Origin: Gammaproteobacteria bacterium
GTDB taxonomy: Bacteria > Pseudomonadota > Gammaproteobacteria > Pseudomonadales > Pseudohongiellaceae
DNA length: 64,000 nt
Direction of reading: 5' to 3'
Assembly: GCA_002706685.1 (NCBI GenBank)
Contig: PALV01000018.1
Span: forward strand, 1 to 64,000
Part shown: positions 57,401 to 64,000 of the stretch, piece by piece
Numbering within the stretch: the first letter of the stretch is position 1
Layout of the letters: each line of letters starts with the position of its first letter
Program-made: the position numbers and the translations under genes
Notes under the pieces: model-generated
Databases searched by the model: none
Seen by the model: only the letters and a program-made list of their open reading frames with translations
What the model was told of the DNA's origin: nothing

Positions 57401-57519
57401 CTGTCGAGAACATCGCGGACGAAATGCCGCCTGCTTCTCGCCAGGAGCTGGGTTACGATCCACGTATCGGCAACCCGCTGGGCCGCACCTTCCAGGTTGG
57501 CGTGACCAAGCGCTTCTAA
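54421..57519 (+). CDS. TonB-dependent outer membrane receptor
   Basis: A 1032-residue outer-membrane receptor. A signal peptide ends at about LVFAQ, and a TonB-box-like EIEEVVVTG follows at once. The plug domain (about 40-160) has YNLRGIGSDKTLSLFNGRRV and RTEILKDGAAVTYGADATGGVVNFIS, the rest is a 22-strand barrel with several paired cysteines in extracellular loops, ending in QVGVTKRF with a C-terminal Phe. The ligand cannot be predicted; no transport or degradation genes adjoin it. ATG has GGGGGG just upstream. A strong terminator follows. Confidence 0.95.
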   Translation: MKLKELYRCIACASLVAPTLVFAQQGSEPEIEEVVVTGSLIRGTPVDAALPVEVYSQDDLALSGSPSALDFAKSLSISGATTGESYYFGGAGLTGSVQYNLRGIGSDKTLSLFNGRRVTQNTSVIPSIALQRTEILKDGAAVTYGADATGGVVNFISRDSFEGIEIQSSYKAIDGSDGDWNVGIVGGFSGDATDVVWAASWDHRSLLNADERPFTDLPYGVNPAPWSTLTNLAGWLPRGALPATQTYNPASSNGAGDWGNPVGGVISDFTQSSCEAVGGVYVNSFTCAYNYIPYYNVVSENDIYRLFGQVTTQVTDQMEFYARAAYSMVDTPAQYGSPSQPVIRGPAIHGGATYQLYVPKNNPFVQDFATRTGYINNPAWAVTQGFTPITYRAFAHGGLDTFAEDGKYSTPSKIRNKFTHLVAGFEGEFDNGITYDIATTYNQSNLYADSPDMMLYNVQEALNGFGGPNCNVQDLNPNRFGTQNPAMAGSAGCMWYNPFASNFASQPVYGLANPSYVPGAENPDELIEWMFNPRATRDVNWNLTFDAVFSGETPLELPGGIVGWAAGAQFRTTENQEIVTDPLYNGSRPCQNPATDGQVPRDPADPLYNGCTPDEPGPFQFFSTNPADFSTQDQTSVFGELSLPVLDNVFLSAAARYEEFSGGLDSTVYKVSGQWNITDNMSVRGSYGTNYQAPGADIIPGEFASGTASYTVAGGNWRGAQTVTRSDIVPEEATVWSSGFIWQSEGFTAGSDFRFIIDYFNIETENELGLLASVNQIASSVFSISPTGSGAVPTNGTALADCSHPLVGRVTFNGQCVQGVTTAADFSEIRTDFGNGPGQLTAGFDIQTTYGFPAFSGDVTLSATATKINKFQYTETTLDGFQIEPGADRLGFLNFATIANAVSEWRGNLTANYAQGDHNFRLQALYIKGVKDDRFFNADGSRVGDAALTPAGRQIGSTAAYGPSLYGVYGEDWVSVDFHYTLDLLDWDATLSASVENIADEMPPASRQELGYDPRIGNPLGRTFQVGVTKRF

Positions 57520-57555
57520 TGAGCACTGCCCTCACGGGCAGTCTTGTTGGATAAA

Positions 57556-57589
57556 CAAAAAGCCCCGCTTGTGAGAGCGGGGCTTTTTT
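57556..57589 (+). terminator. Rho-independent terminator of the receptor gene
   Basis: AGCCCCGCT (57561-57569) pairs with AGCGGGGCT (57576-57584) around TGTGAG, flanked by A run before and six T after. Near-perfect and usable in both directions, so it may also terminate the convergent glucosaminidase gene. Confidence 0.93.
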
Positions 57590-57642
57590 GTTGGTACTCC
57601 CTGCCTTCTGTTAATCAGCAATCCATTATTTGAATCAGCGGC

Positions 57643-58494
57643 TTAGTCCTCAGTGGGCGGAACTGGCGCCAACGTCTCGTCAAGCTCATCCAGCTCATTA
57701 AAGCGGATCATCTCGCTCAGCTCATCAATATAGGCCTCACCGCGCTCCGAGTAACGATCCAGATCGCCAACCAGTTCCAGGCCGCTGACCAGCCGGTCGT
57801 TCTCGCGCAATGCTTCACGGCGTCGACGCAGCTCCAGGTAGGCCTCGTGACTGTTGAGGTTGTGGATGTAACGCTGCACCGAATGCAGTGGCGAATCAAA
57901 GGCTGCCACCTCATGCTGGGCACCGGCTGGCCTGTCTTCCGGCACCAGACCGCAGCCAGCGACGAAACACCAGTGTCCAAAATAGTTGTTTCCTTCAACG
58001 GCAAAGCGGGAACCACCCCAGGCGCTTTCGTTGGCTGCCTGAGCCAGGGCCAGCGAAGGTGGCACGATGTCCACTCTGCGAATCAGCACTTCCCAGTCTT
58101 CGTCGGAGGCCAGGTCAAACTCGGTTATTTCGTATTCCTCAGCGAGTTGCTGCAGCCACATTCGCTGCCAGAACATGAGCGACCCACGGCGTTCGCTCAA
58201 AGACAGCAGGCGCTCTCGTTGCTCGAGGATCTGCTGGTTACGCAAAGTGACTAGCGGGAGAAAATACTCGAAAAACATCTGTTTGCGTTGTTCGGTATCC
58301 GTGTACATCGAGAAATCAGGCGGCGCGGGAATCGTGGCGTTGGGCAGCATTCGCCAGGCGATGGCAATCAACACCAGCGCCGCCAGACCCAATACCAGGG
58401 CATTTACCCGCCGCTGAGGTTCAGGAACAGCTACTTCCGATGGTGCCTCGACGTCAGTGCCTGATTGAGGCTTGTTTTCGTTCTGGTCGGTCAT
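57643..58494 (-). CDS. Bax-like glucosaminidase domain membrane protein
   Basis: A 283-residue protein. ATG at 58494 is preferred over one 26 codons upstream because it gives the usual short acidic cytoplasmic tail followed by one membrane helix (about 31-48). The periplasmic part ends in a Bax/glucosaminidase domain: PSLALAQAANESAWGGSRFAVEGNNYFGHWC and HSVQRYIHNLNSHEAY, with the catalytic Glu in QAANESAWG. Bax-type enzymes are believed to cut peptidoglycan glycan chains. Divergent from the arsR operon. Confidence 0.88.
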   Translation of the reverse strand: MTDQNENKPQSGTDVEAPSEVAVPEPQRRVNALVLGLAALVLIAIAWRMLPNATIPAPPDFSMYTDTEQRKQMFFEYFLPLVTLRNQQILEQRERLLSLSERRGSLMFWQRMWLQQLAEEYEITEFDLASDEDWEVLIRRVDIVPPSLALAQAANESAWGGSRFAVEGNNYFGHWCFVAGCGLVPEDRPAGAQHEVAAFDSPLHSVQRYIHNLNSHEAYLELRRRREALRENDRLVSGLELVGDLDRYSERGEAYIDELSEMIRFNELDELDETLAPVPPTED

Positions 58495-58609
58495 ATGATC
58501 CACAATTCTCTGATTACTCCCTACCACCCTTGATACGCACCAGCATAGCCGGTCGGATCGATACAAGTCCATTCCCCACTCAGGCTTGCTGTTAGCCTGA
58601 TCAGGGATT

Positions 58610-58645
58610 ATATTCGTTTCAACAGATATTCAGGAAAACGAATAT
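58610..58645 (+). promoter_or_regulatory. ArsR operator with perfect inverted repeat
   Basis: Arms ATATTCGTTT (58610-58619) and AAACGAATAT (58636-58645) are perfect inverted repeats separated by 16 bases; the right arm reaches into the arsR ATG. ArsR/SmtB dimers bind such inverted repeats near their own promoter, so this probably is the operator for autorepression. Confidence 0.75.
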
Positions 58646-59042
58646 GCCAGAAAACTATTCCCCTCCTTCAGCACTGGAGTTCTTCAAGGCACTTGCGGAT
58701 GAAACGCGAATGTTGAGCCTGCTATTGATTGAACGGGCCGGTGAACTTTGTGTATGCGAGCTGATGGCAGCGCTGGAAATGCCCCAGCCAAAAATTTCGC
58801 GCCATCTGGCACAGCTGCGCAAGTGTGGCATCGTCAGTGATCGACGGGAAGGACAGTGGGTTTACTATCGGCTGCATCCGGGTCTGTTGGACTGGATGAA
58901 ATCCACACTGTCAGACGCCAGACGGCATTCGCAGGGCAAAATCGAAACGCCCATGCAACGACTGCAGACAATCAACCGGCGCAGCCCTTTTCAATCCTGC
59001 GCTTCAACTGAGATGCTACAGACCACAGGAAGCTGTTCATGA
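58644..59042 (+). CDS. arsR: ArsR family arsenite-sensing repressor
   Basis: A 132-residue winged-helix repressor. ELCVCEL at 34-40 contains Cys36 and Cys38, the alpha-3 metal site of classical ArsR; two C-terminal cysteines (119, 131) could give extra metal contacts, as in some ArsR types. The HTH is at about 46-62 ([15 protein letters not shown]), and QWVYYRL forms the wing. It should release its operator upon binding As(III). The stop overlaps the next gene by four bases (ATGA), coupling translation. Confidence 0.95.
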   Translation: MPENYSPPSALEFFKALADETRMLSLLLIERAGELCVCELMAALEMPQPKISRHLAQLRKCGIVSDRREGQWVYYRLHPGLLDWMKSTLSDARRHSQGKIETPMQRLQTINRRSPFQSCASTEMLQTTGSCS

Positions 59043-60055
59043 GTATCAGGATCGGTATTAATGGCTTTGGACGCATCGGTCGTCTGGCCACACGTGTATT
59101 ACTGGAGCAGCCACAAGCTCGAATTGTGCATATCAATGATCCGGGAGGTGACACTGAAACACTGGCTCATCTGCTGAATTTCGACTCGGTTCATGGCCGC
59201 AGTGCGTATGACTGCCAGGCGGACGGTGACGCCCTGCTGGTTAAGGAGCAACGCATATCAGTCTCGCACAACACATCGATTGCCGATACCGACTGGTCTG
59301 GTTGCGACCTTGTGATTGAGGCCTCCGGCCGCATGAAAACCGTGGCAGTACTGCAGGGCTATCTGGATCAGGGCGTAAAACGCGTCGTTGTCTCTGCGCC
59401 CGTTAAAGAGGAGGGTGTGCTGAACATCGTCATGGGGGTCAATGACGAGCTGTACGACCCGAGCCAACACACGATCGTCACAGCCGCGTCCTGCACCACC
59501 AACTGCCTGGCGCCTGTGGTAAAAGTCATCCATGAAAACCTGGGTATCAAACACGGCTCGATGACCACCATTCACAGTATCACCAACACCCAGACCATTC
59601 TGGATGCGCCACACAAAGATTTGCGACGCGCCCGCGCCTGCGGTGAAAGTCTTATCCCAACTACAACTGGCTCGGCCACAGCGATCACTCACATTTTTCC
59701 GGAGTTGAAAGGTAAGCTGAACGGGCACGCCATTCGTGTACCACTGGCCAATGCCTCGCTGACCGATTGTGTGTTTGAAGTTGACAAGCCAACCACCGCA
59801 GAGGCGGTCAATGCGTTGCTGAGGAAGGCGTCAGAGACGGATCTGCAAGGTATTCTGGGATATGAGGAGCGTCCTCTGGTGTCCATCGATTACCGGACTG
59901 ACCCACGTTCCAGCATCATCGATGCACTCAGCACACTGGTCGTCAACGACACTCAGGTGAAGATCTATGCCTGGTATGACAATGAGTGGGGTTACGCCAA
60001 CCGCACGGCTGAGCTGGCGATAAAGGTCGGCACGCTGGACCAACAGAACGGATAA
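59039..60055 (+). CDS. ArsJ-associated glyceraldehyde-3-phosphate dehydrogenase
   Basis: A 338-residue GAPDH. N-terminal NAD site [10 protein letters not shown], nucleophile Cys152 in [11 protein letters not shown], base His in HSITNTQ, and [11 protein letters not shown] near the end match the family. In organoarsenical operons this GAPDH uses arsenate in place of phosphate to make unstable 1-arseno-3-phosphoglycerate, which ArsJ exports. Position between arsR and arsJ, with overlaps and no gap, is the known layout, so the assignment is strong even though the sequence alone could be glycolytic GAPDH. Confidence 0.93.
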   Translation: MSIRIGINGFGRIGRLATRVLLEQPQARIVHINDPGGDTETLAHLLNFDSVHGRSAYDCQADGDALLVKEQRISVSHNTSIADTDWSGCDLVIEASGRMKTVAVLQGYLDQGVKRVVVSAPVKEEGVLNIVMGVNDELYDPSQHTIVTAASCTTNCLAPVVKVIHENLGIKHGSMTTIHSITNTQTILDAPHKDLRRARACGESLIPTTTGSATAITHIFPELKGKLNGHAIRVPLANASLTDCVFEVDKPTTAEAVNALLRKASETDLQGILGYEERPLVSIDYRTDPRSSIIDALSTLVVNDTQVKIYAWYDNEWGYANRTAELAIKVGTLDQQNG

Positions 60056-61267
60056 GTGTCGCCTGTAATGCGCAAACCGCTCTCACCTGACGTCCGCCAG
60101 TATCTGATTGTCACCGGCAACTACTGGGCTTTCACGCTGACCGACGGCGCACTGCGCATGCTGGTGGTGCTGCACTTCTACCAGCTGGGTTATACGCCGC
60201 TGGAAATCGCTCTGCTGTTTCTGTTCTACGAGATTTTTGGTGTGGTCACCAATCTGGTGGGTGGCTGGCTGGGCGCCCGCGTGGGTCTGAATCGCACCAT
60301 GAATATCGGGCTGTTCCTGCAGATTGTGGCCCTGGGCATGTTGCTGGTGCCGGCCAGTATGCTGACGGTTGCCTGGGTCATGACCGCCCAGGCGTTATCC
60401 GGTATCGCCAAGGACCTGAACAAAATGAGCGCCAAAAGCGCCATCAAGCTGCTGGTACCTGCCGAGGCCCACGGCACCCTGTTCCACTGGGTTGCTTTGC
60501 TGACGGGCTCCAAAAACGCCCTGAAAGGTGCCGGCTTTTTCCTGGGTGGTGTGCTGTTGGCCTGGCTGGGCTTTCAGGGCGCTGTTGGCGCAATGGCCGG
60601 CGCGTTACTAGTGATCTGGTGCCTGAGCCTGATGTTATTAAAGGATGATCTTGGCCGCAGCAACGCCAAACCACGTTTTCGTGATGTTTTCTCAAAAAGC
60701 CGGGCCGTCAATGTCCTGTCGGCCGCCAGACTGTGCCTGTTTGCCGCGCGTGATGTCTGGTTCGTCGTCGCCCTGCCGGTTTACCTGTCGCAGGCACTGG
60801 ACTGGTCCTCAAGTCAGACTGGCGGCTTCATGGCGTCGTGGATTATCGCCTACGGCCTGGTTCAGGGTCTGACGCCGCGCTTCATCCATCGCGACCAAAG
60901 TCGCCCTGTTTCCGGCCGCACGGCAATGGGGTGGGCGGCTGCGCTGACACTGGTTCCCGCCCTGATTGCACTTGCGCTTACCCAGAATTTGCCCGACAGC
61001 CTCTTGCTGATTGGCGGTCTGCTGGTGTTTGGTGTGCTGTTTGCCATCAACTCATCACTGCACAGTTATCTGATCGTCAGCTACGCAGACCGGGAGAATG
61101 TTTCGATGGATGTGGGCTTCTACTACATGTCCAATGCCATGGGCAGATTGCTGGGTACTGTGTTGTCGGGCTGGGTGTTCCAGGCCTATGGTCTCGGTGC
61201 GTGTCTGTTAATTTCCAGCGTCCTGTTATTGCTCGCCAGTCTGATATCGGTCGCGCTGCCACGATAA
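60056..61267 (+). CDS. arsJ: Organoarsenical efflux MFS transporter ArsJ
   Basis: A 403-residue inner-membrane MFS carrier, about 12 helices, starting with GTG directly after the GAPDH stop (an ATG four codons later is possible). Family blocks: LPPLEIALLFLFYEIFGV-like helix 2, GGWLGARVGLNRTM, and SAKSAIKLLVPAEAHGTLF. ArsJ exports 1-arseno-3-phosphoglycerate, so arsenate is lost as an organic adduct. With arsR and GAPDH this forms a compact arsenate-resistance operon; there is no arsC or arsB in the window. Confidence 0.94.
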   Translation: MSPVMRKPLSPDVRQYLIVTGNYWAFTLTDGALRMLVVLHFYQLGYTPLEIALLFLFYEIFGVVTNLVGGWLGARVGLNRTMNIGLFLQIVALGMLLVPASMLTVAWVMTAQALSGIAKDLNKMSAKSAIKLLVPAEAHGTLFHWVALLTGSKNALKGAGFFLGGVLLAWLGFQGAVGAMAGALLVIWCLSLMLLKDDLGRSNAKPRFRDVFSKSRAVNVLSAARLCLFAARDVWFVVALPVYLSQALDWSSSQTGGFMASWIIAYGLVQGLTPRFIHRDQSRPVSGRTAMGWAAALTLVPALIALALTQNLPDSLLLIGGLLVFGVLFAINSSLHSYLIVSYADRENVSMDVGFYYMSNAMGRLLGTVLSGWVFQAYGLGACLLISSVLLLLASLISVALPR

Positions 61268-61512
61268 TTCCTCTATAATTCGCGCCCTTTGCACGACCGC
61301 ATATTCGACGCAGCTTATCTTCATGTTCGGAACGCCACCATAGGGCAACGGCCTTTGCATCAATTCCAGATGTGAGGATCAGGCGCCTTCTTAGACACGC
61401 TTGCATCACCAGCCTCGCGCACAACAATCCAACAAGCGTGGCGCATTTTAATCAACTGCTACCCAAACCGTCTGTCAGACTATGCCGGACCTGGGTAATC
61501 TTTAACTACGGA

Positions 61513-63012
61513 ATGACCATGCTTTTATACTCAACACGCAAAGACTGGTTTGGAAATGTCCGTGGCGACCTGCTCGCCGGACTTGTCGTCGCCCTGGCTC
61601 TGATTCCCGAGGCAATCGCCTTCTCCATCATCGCTGGTGTCGACCCGCGAGTGGGTCTGTATGCGTCTTTTGCGATCGCAGTGATCACGGCCATCGTCGG
61701 CGGACGTCCCGGCATGATCTCTGCCGCCACTGGTGCCATGGCACTGTTGATGGTGACGCTGGTCAAAGAACACGGCCTGCAGTATCTGCTGGTCGCGACG
61801 CTGCTTACAGGGGTGATACAGATCGTCGCCGGGTACCTGAAGCTGGGCAATCTGATGAGCTTTGTGTCTCGTTCGGTGGTCACTGGCTTCGTCAATGCCC
61901 TGGCAATTCTGATTTTTATGGCGCAGTTGCCGGAGCTGACCAATGTCACCTGGCATGTCTACGCCATGACCGCGGCTGGATTGGGCATTATTTACCTGTT
62001 TCCTTATCTGCCGGTGGTTGGCCGCACTATACCCTCACCACTGGTATGCATTCTGTCGTTGACGGCCATCGCGGTCATATACGGTATCGATGTGCGCACC
62101 GTGGGTGACATGGGCGAGTTGCCTGCCACACTTCCGGTTTTCCTGCTGCCGGATGTCCCCTGGACGCTGGATACCCTGATGATTGTGTTGCCCTACTCTG
62201 TCTCATTGGCAGTGGTCGGCCTACTGGAATCGCTGATGACAGCAACCATTGTCGACGATCTGACCGACACACCCAGCGACAAGAACCGCGAGTGTAAAGG
62301 CCAGGGTATCGCCAATATTGGCGCAGGCCTGCTCGGCGGCATGGCCGGTTGCGCGATGATCGGGCAGTCGGTGATCAACGTGAAATCCGGCGGGCGTGGA
62401 CGCCTCTCGACGCTTTGCGCCGGTGTGTTTCTGCTGATCATGGTGGTGTTTCTGGGTCCCTGGCTGTCGATGATCCCCATGGCCGCTTTGGTGGCGGTGA
62501 TGATCATGGTCTCAATCGGCACTTTCAGCTGGAGCTCCATCATCAACATCAAACACCACCCCAAATCGACCACGCTGGTGATGCTGGTAACCGTGGTTGT
62601 GGTGGTTGCCACCCACAACCTGGCCTATGGTGTGCTGGCCGGCGTGCTGCTGGCTTCACTGTTTTTTGCCAATAAGGTCAGCCACTTCATGTATGTGGCG
62701 TCGGAGCTTGATGCGCAAACGCAGACCCGCCATTACACGGTGGTCGGTCAGGTGTTCTTCAACTCGGCTGATCGCTTTGCCAGCAACTTCAATTTTAAGG
62801 AAGTTCTGAACAAAGTAGTGATAGACTTGAGTCGTGCACACTTTTGGGACATCTCGGCCGTCGCCGCGCTGGACAAAGTAGTCATCAAGTTCCGCCGCGA
62901 AGGCGCCGACGTTCAGGTGATTGGACTGAATGAGGCCAGCGCCACTATCGTCGATCGCTTCGGCGTACACGACAAACCCGAAGAAATAGAAAAAGTACTG
63001 GGGGGACACTGA
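61513..63012 (+). CDS. SulP family anion transporter with STAS domain
   Basis: A 499-residue SulP carrier; ATG at 61513 (or 61519) gives a normal short N-terminus, whereas an upstream ATG at 61372 adds 47 residues that look untranslated. About 12 helices include [21 protein letters not shown], the SulP signature, and [25 protein letters not shown] cytoplasmic STAS domain lies at about 400-499. The substrate may be bicarbonate, sulfate or another anion. Its stop overlaps the universal stress gene start (TGATG), so they form one unit. Confidence 0.93.
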   Translation: MTMLLYSTRKDWFGNVRGDLLAGLVVALALIPEAIAFSIIAGVDPRVGLYASFAIAVITAIVGGRPGMISAATGAMALLMVTLVKEHGLQYLLVATLLTGVIQIVAGYLKLGNLMSFVSRSVVTGFVNALAILIFMAQLPELTNVTWHVYAMTAAGLGIIYLFPYLPVVGRTIPSPLVCILSLTAIAVIYGIDVRTVGDMGELPATLPVFLLPDVPWTLDTLMIVLPYSVSLAVVGLLESLMTATIVDDLTDTPSDKNRECKGQGIANIGAGLLGGMAGCAMIGQSVINVKSGGRGRLSTLCAGVFLLIMVVFLGPWLSMIPMAALVAVMIMVSIGTFSWSSIINIKHHPKSTTLVMLVTVVVVVATHNLAYGVLAGVLLASLFFANKVSHFMYVASELDAQTQTRHYTVVGQVFFNSADRFASNFNFKEVLNKVVIDLSRAHFWDISAVAALDKVVIKFRREGADVQVIGLNEASATIVDRFGVHDKPEEIEKVLGGH

Positions 63013-63872
63013 TGACGGAACGAACCACCGTATTGGCCTGTATCGACGGGTCTTCATTTACCGGCGCAGTGATCGATTATTCCGCGTGGGTAGCCTATAC
63101 CGTTAACGCCCCCCTGCGCCTGCTGAATAACATTGAGCGGGGCCGCATGCCCTCTTCCGACCTCAGCGGCAGTATCGGCCTTGGCGCCCGTGAGGAGCTG
63201 CTGGATGAGCTCGTGGAGCTGGAGTCACGGCGCAGCAAGATTCTGATGGAGCAGGGTCGTATCATGCTGACTCACGCTACCGAACGCGCCTGTGATTTTG
63301 GTGTCGCCGGCATTGAGTCACTGCAGCAGCATGGTGACCTGACCGACTCGCTGATCGACATGGAGCATGAGATTCGCGTCCTTGTAGTGGGTATTCGCGG
63401 CGAAGGTCATGAGGACCGTGAGAAAGGCATTGGTGCACAGCTGGAAACTATCATCCGTGCCCTGCACCGCCCCATCCTGGTGGTCAACCGTCCTTTTGAT
63501 AGTGCGCCACAGCGCATGATGCTCGCCTACGATGGCAGCGAAGCGTCCCGTAAGGCGCTGAACATGATTATCTCCAGTCCGCTGTATCAGGAGATGGAAT
63601 GCCATGTGGTGCACGTCAACAATAACGCTGAAGAAGCTCAGGCACTGCTCGCACAGGCCAGCTCTGAATTGCAGGCTGCTGGCTTGCAGGCAACGACAGA
63701 AACGCTAACGGGTGATGTTGTACCCGCATTACTCGAATACCAGCACGATCATCAGATTGAGCTGACGGTCATGGGTGCATTCGGACACAACCGTCTACGC
63801 GAATTACTGTTTGGCAGTCTCACAGCCAAAATGCTGGTGCAATCAAAGGTACCGTTGCTGCTGCTGCGCTGA
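63012..63872 (+). CDS. Tandem universal stress protein (UspA-like)
   Basis: A 286-residue cytoplasmic protein with two Usp domains. Domain 1 (about 1-150) begins VLACIDGSSFTGAVIDY; domain 2 (about 155-286) begins RMMLAYDGSEASRKAL and ends with VMGAFGHNRLRELLFGSLTAKMLVQSKVPLLLLR, with the G-x-x-x-x-R-x-x-x-G-S nucleotide-binding pattern (GHNRLRELLFGS). Domain 1 lacks a clear ATP loop. Overlap with the SulP gene suggests that it modulates the transporter or shares its stress response. Confidence 0.92.
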   Translation: MTERTTVLACIDGSSFTGAVIDYSAWVAYTVNAPLRLLNNIERGRMPSSDLSGSIGLGAREELLDELVELESRRSKILMEQGRIMLTHATERACDFGVAGIESLQQHGDLTDSLIDMEHEIRVLVVGIRGEGHEDREKGIGAQLETIIRALHRPILVVNRPFDSAPQRMMLAYDGSEASRKALNMIISSPLYQEMECHVVHVNNNAEEAQALLAQASSELQAAGLQATTETLTGDVVPALLEYQHDHQIELTVMGAFGHNRLRELLFGSLTAKMLVQSKVPLLLLR

Positions 63873-63920
63873 GCAGGACTCTGAACCCAGAAGTACCCGC
63901 GGTTGATCGGCGCGCCAACA

Positions 63921-63952
63921 AAAAAGCCCCACTTCTTAAAGCGGGGCTTTTT
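63921..63952 (+). terminator. Rho-independent terminator of SulP-Usp operon
   Basis: AAAAAGCCCC (63921-63930) pairs with GGGGCTTTTT (63943-63952); CTT and AAG extend the stem after one mismatch, with loop CTTA. An A run and T run flank it, and the core resembles the terminator at 57556-57589. Confidence 0.93.
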
Positions 63953-64000
63953 GTTTCTACACCGACGCTGACCCCGTAAAAGGGCAATGCAGTCAGCTGT

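Noticed and set aside
59039..60055. Housekeeping glycolytic gap gene
   Set aside because: Position between arsR and arsJ with overlapping ends fits the organoarsenical operon better.

Overview
The window looks like chromosomal DNA from a GC-moderate, aerobic, Gram-negative gammaproteobacterium, probably a free-living aquatic or marine lineage. Reasons: a TamA/TamB outer-membrane pair, a TonB-dependent receptor, lipoproteins with lipoboxes, gammaproteobacterial families (DUF1853, DUF2835, HtpX, Bax-like glucosaminidase, ACT-ACT-SerB, HemP under a Fur box), and many secreted peptidases, acylases and transporters. I cannot name the genus from sequence reading alone. I saw no rRNA, tRNA, CRISPR array or prophage. 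One mobile element (IS110 family) lies at the left edge.

Layout. 1-1589: IS110-type transposase with a foldable upstream leader that could encode a bridge RNA. Just after its stop lie two inverted copies of a REP-like palindrome, flanking a (GCCTGA)n tandem repeat. 1590-9262 (minus strand): a tight gene row acnA, fumC, succinate-semialdehyde-type dehydrogenase, a QEGLA/DUF1704 putative metallocarboxypeptidase and htpX. 9443-16693 (plus): tamA-tamB, a small Cys-rich protein and serB. 16705-24365: Fur-controlled hemP (too short for usual gene callers), a secreted family of unknown role, DUF2835, DUF1853, a DUF5715-LysM envelope protein, a TPR protein, a small membrane protein, a zinc-ribbon protein and a secreted rhodanese. 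24430-29262: POT peptide transporter, lipoprotein M3 peptidase and a class D beta-lactamase. 29279-32804 (minus): formaldehyde detoxification genes (fghA, frmA) with a sodium:solute symporter. 32995-42014: amino acid permease, penicillin-acylase-type lipoprotein, alpha/beta hydrolase fused to a membrane domain, a membrane GGDEF enzyme, a flavoprotein and prolyl aminopeptidase. 42144-44853: PAS-GGDEF and CSS-EAL proteins facing each other. 45034-49579: bactofilin, a methyltransferase-like protein, secreted amidohydrolase, secreted FAH-fold protein and YbaK. 49571-53916 (minus): a compact row containing a BNR propeller, a MoaD/ThiS-like protein ending in Gly-Gly, a class-C-type serine hydrolase with an SxxR active-site motif, a membrane-anchored gamma-glutamylcyclotransferase-like protein and an amidoligase. 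54421-57519: TonB-dependent receptor with a long AT-rich leader. 57643-63872: glucosaminidase, then an arsR-GAPDH-arsJ organoarsenical-export operon, then SulP transporter plus universal stress protein, ending at a strong terminator.

How the genes work together. Central carbon metabolism (aconitase, fumarase, aldehyde dehydrogenase), one-carbon detoxification and arsenate detoxification through 1-arseno-3-phosphoglycerate are classical modules. Peptide scavenging is served by POT transporter, M3 peptidase, prolyl aminopeptidase and amino acid permease. Cyclic-di-GMP turnover is served by two GGDEF proteins and one EAL protein. The least explained part is the 49571-53916 row, where a ubiquitin-like protein with a free GG tail lies beside an amidoligase and a gamma-glutamyl-amide-cleaving fold. 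It is the best candidate here for an undescribed peptide-tagging or small-molecule-amide system, but this rests on gene order and fold recognition only.
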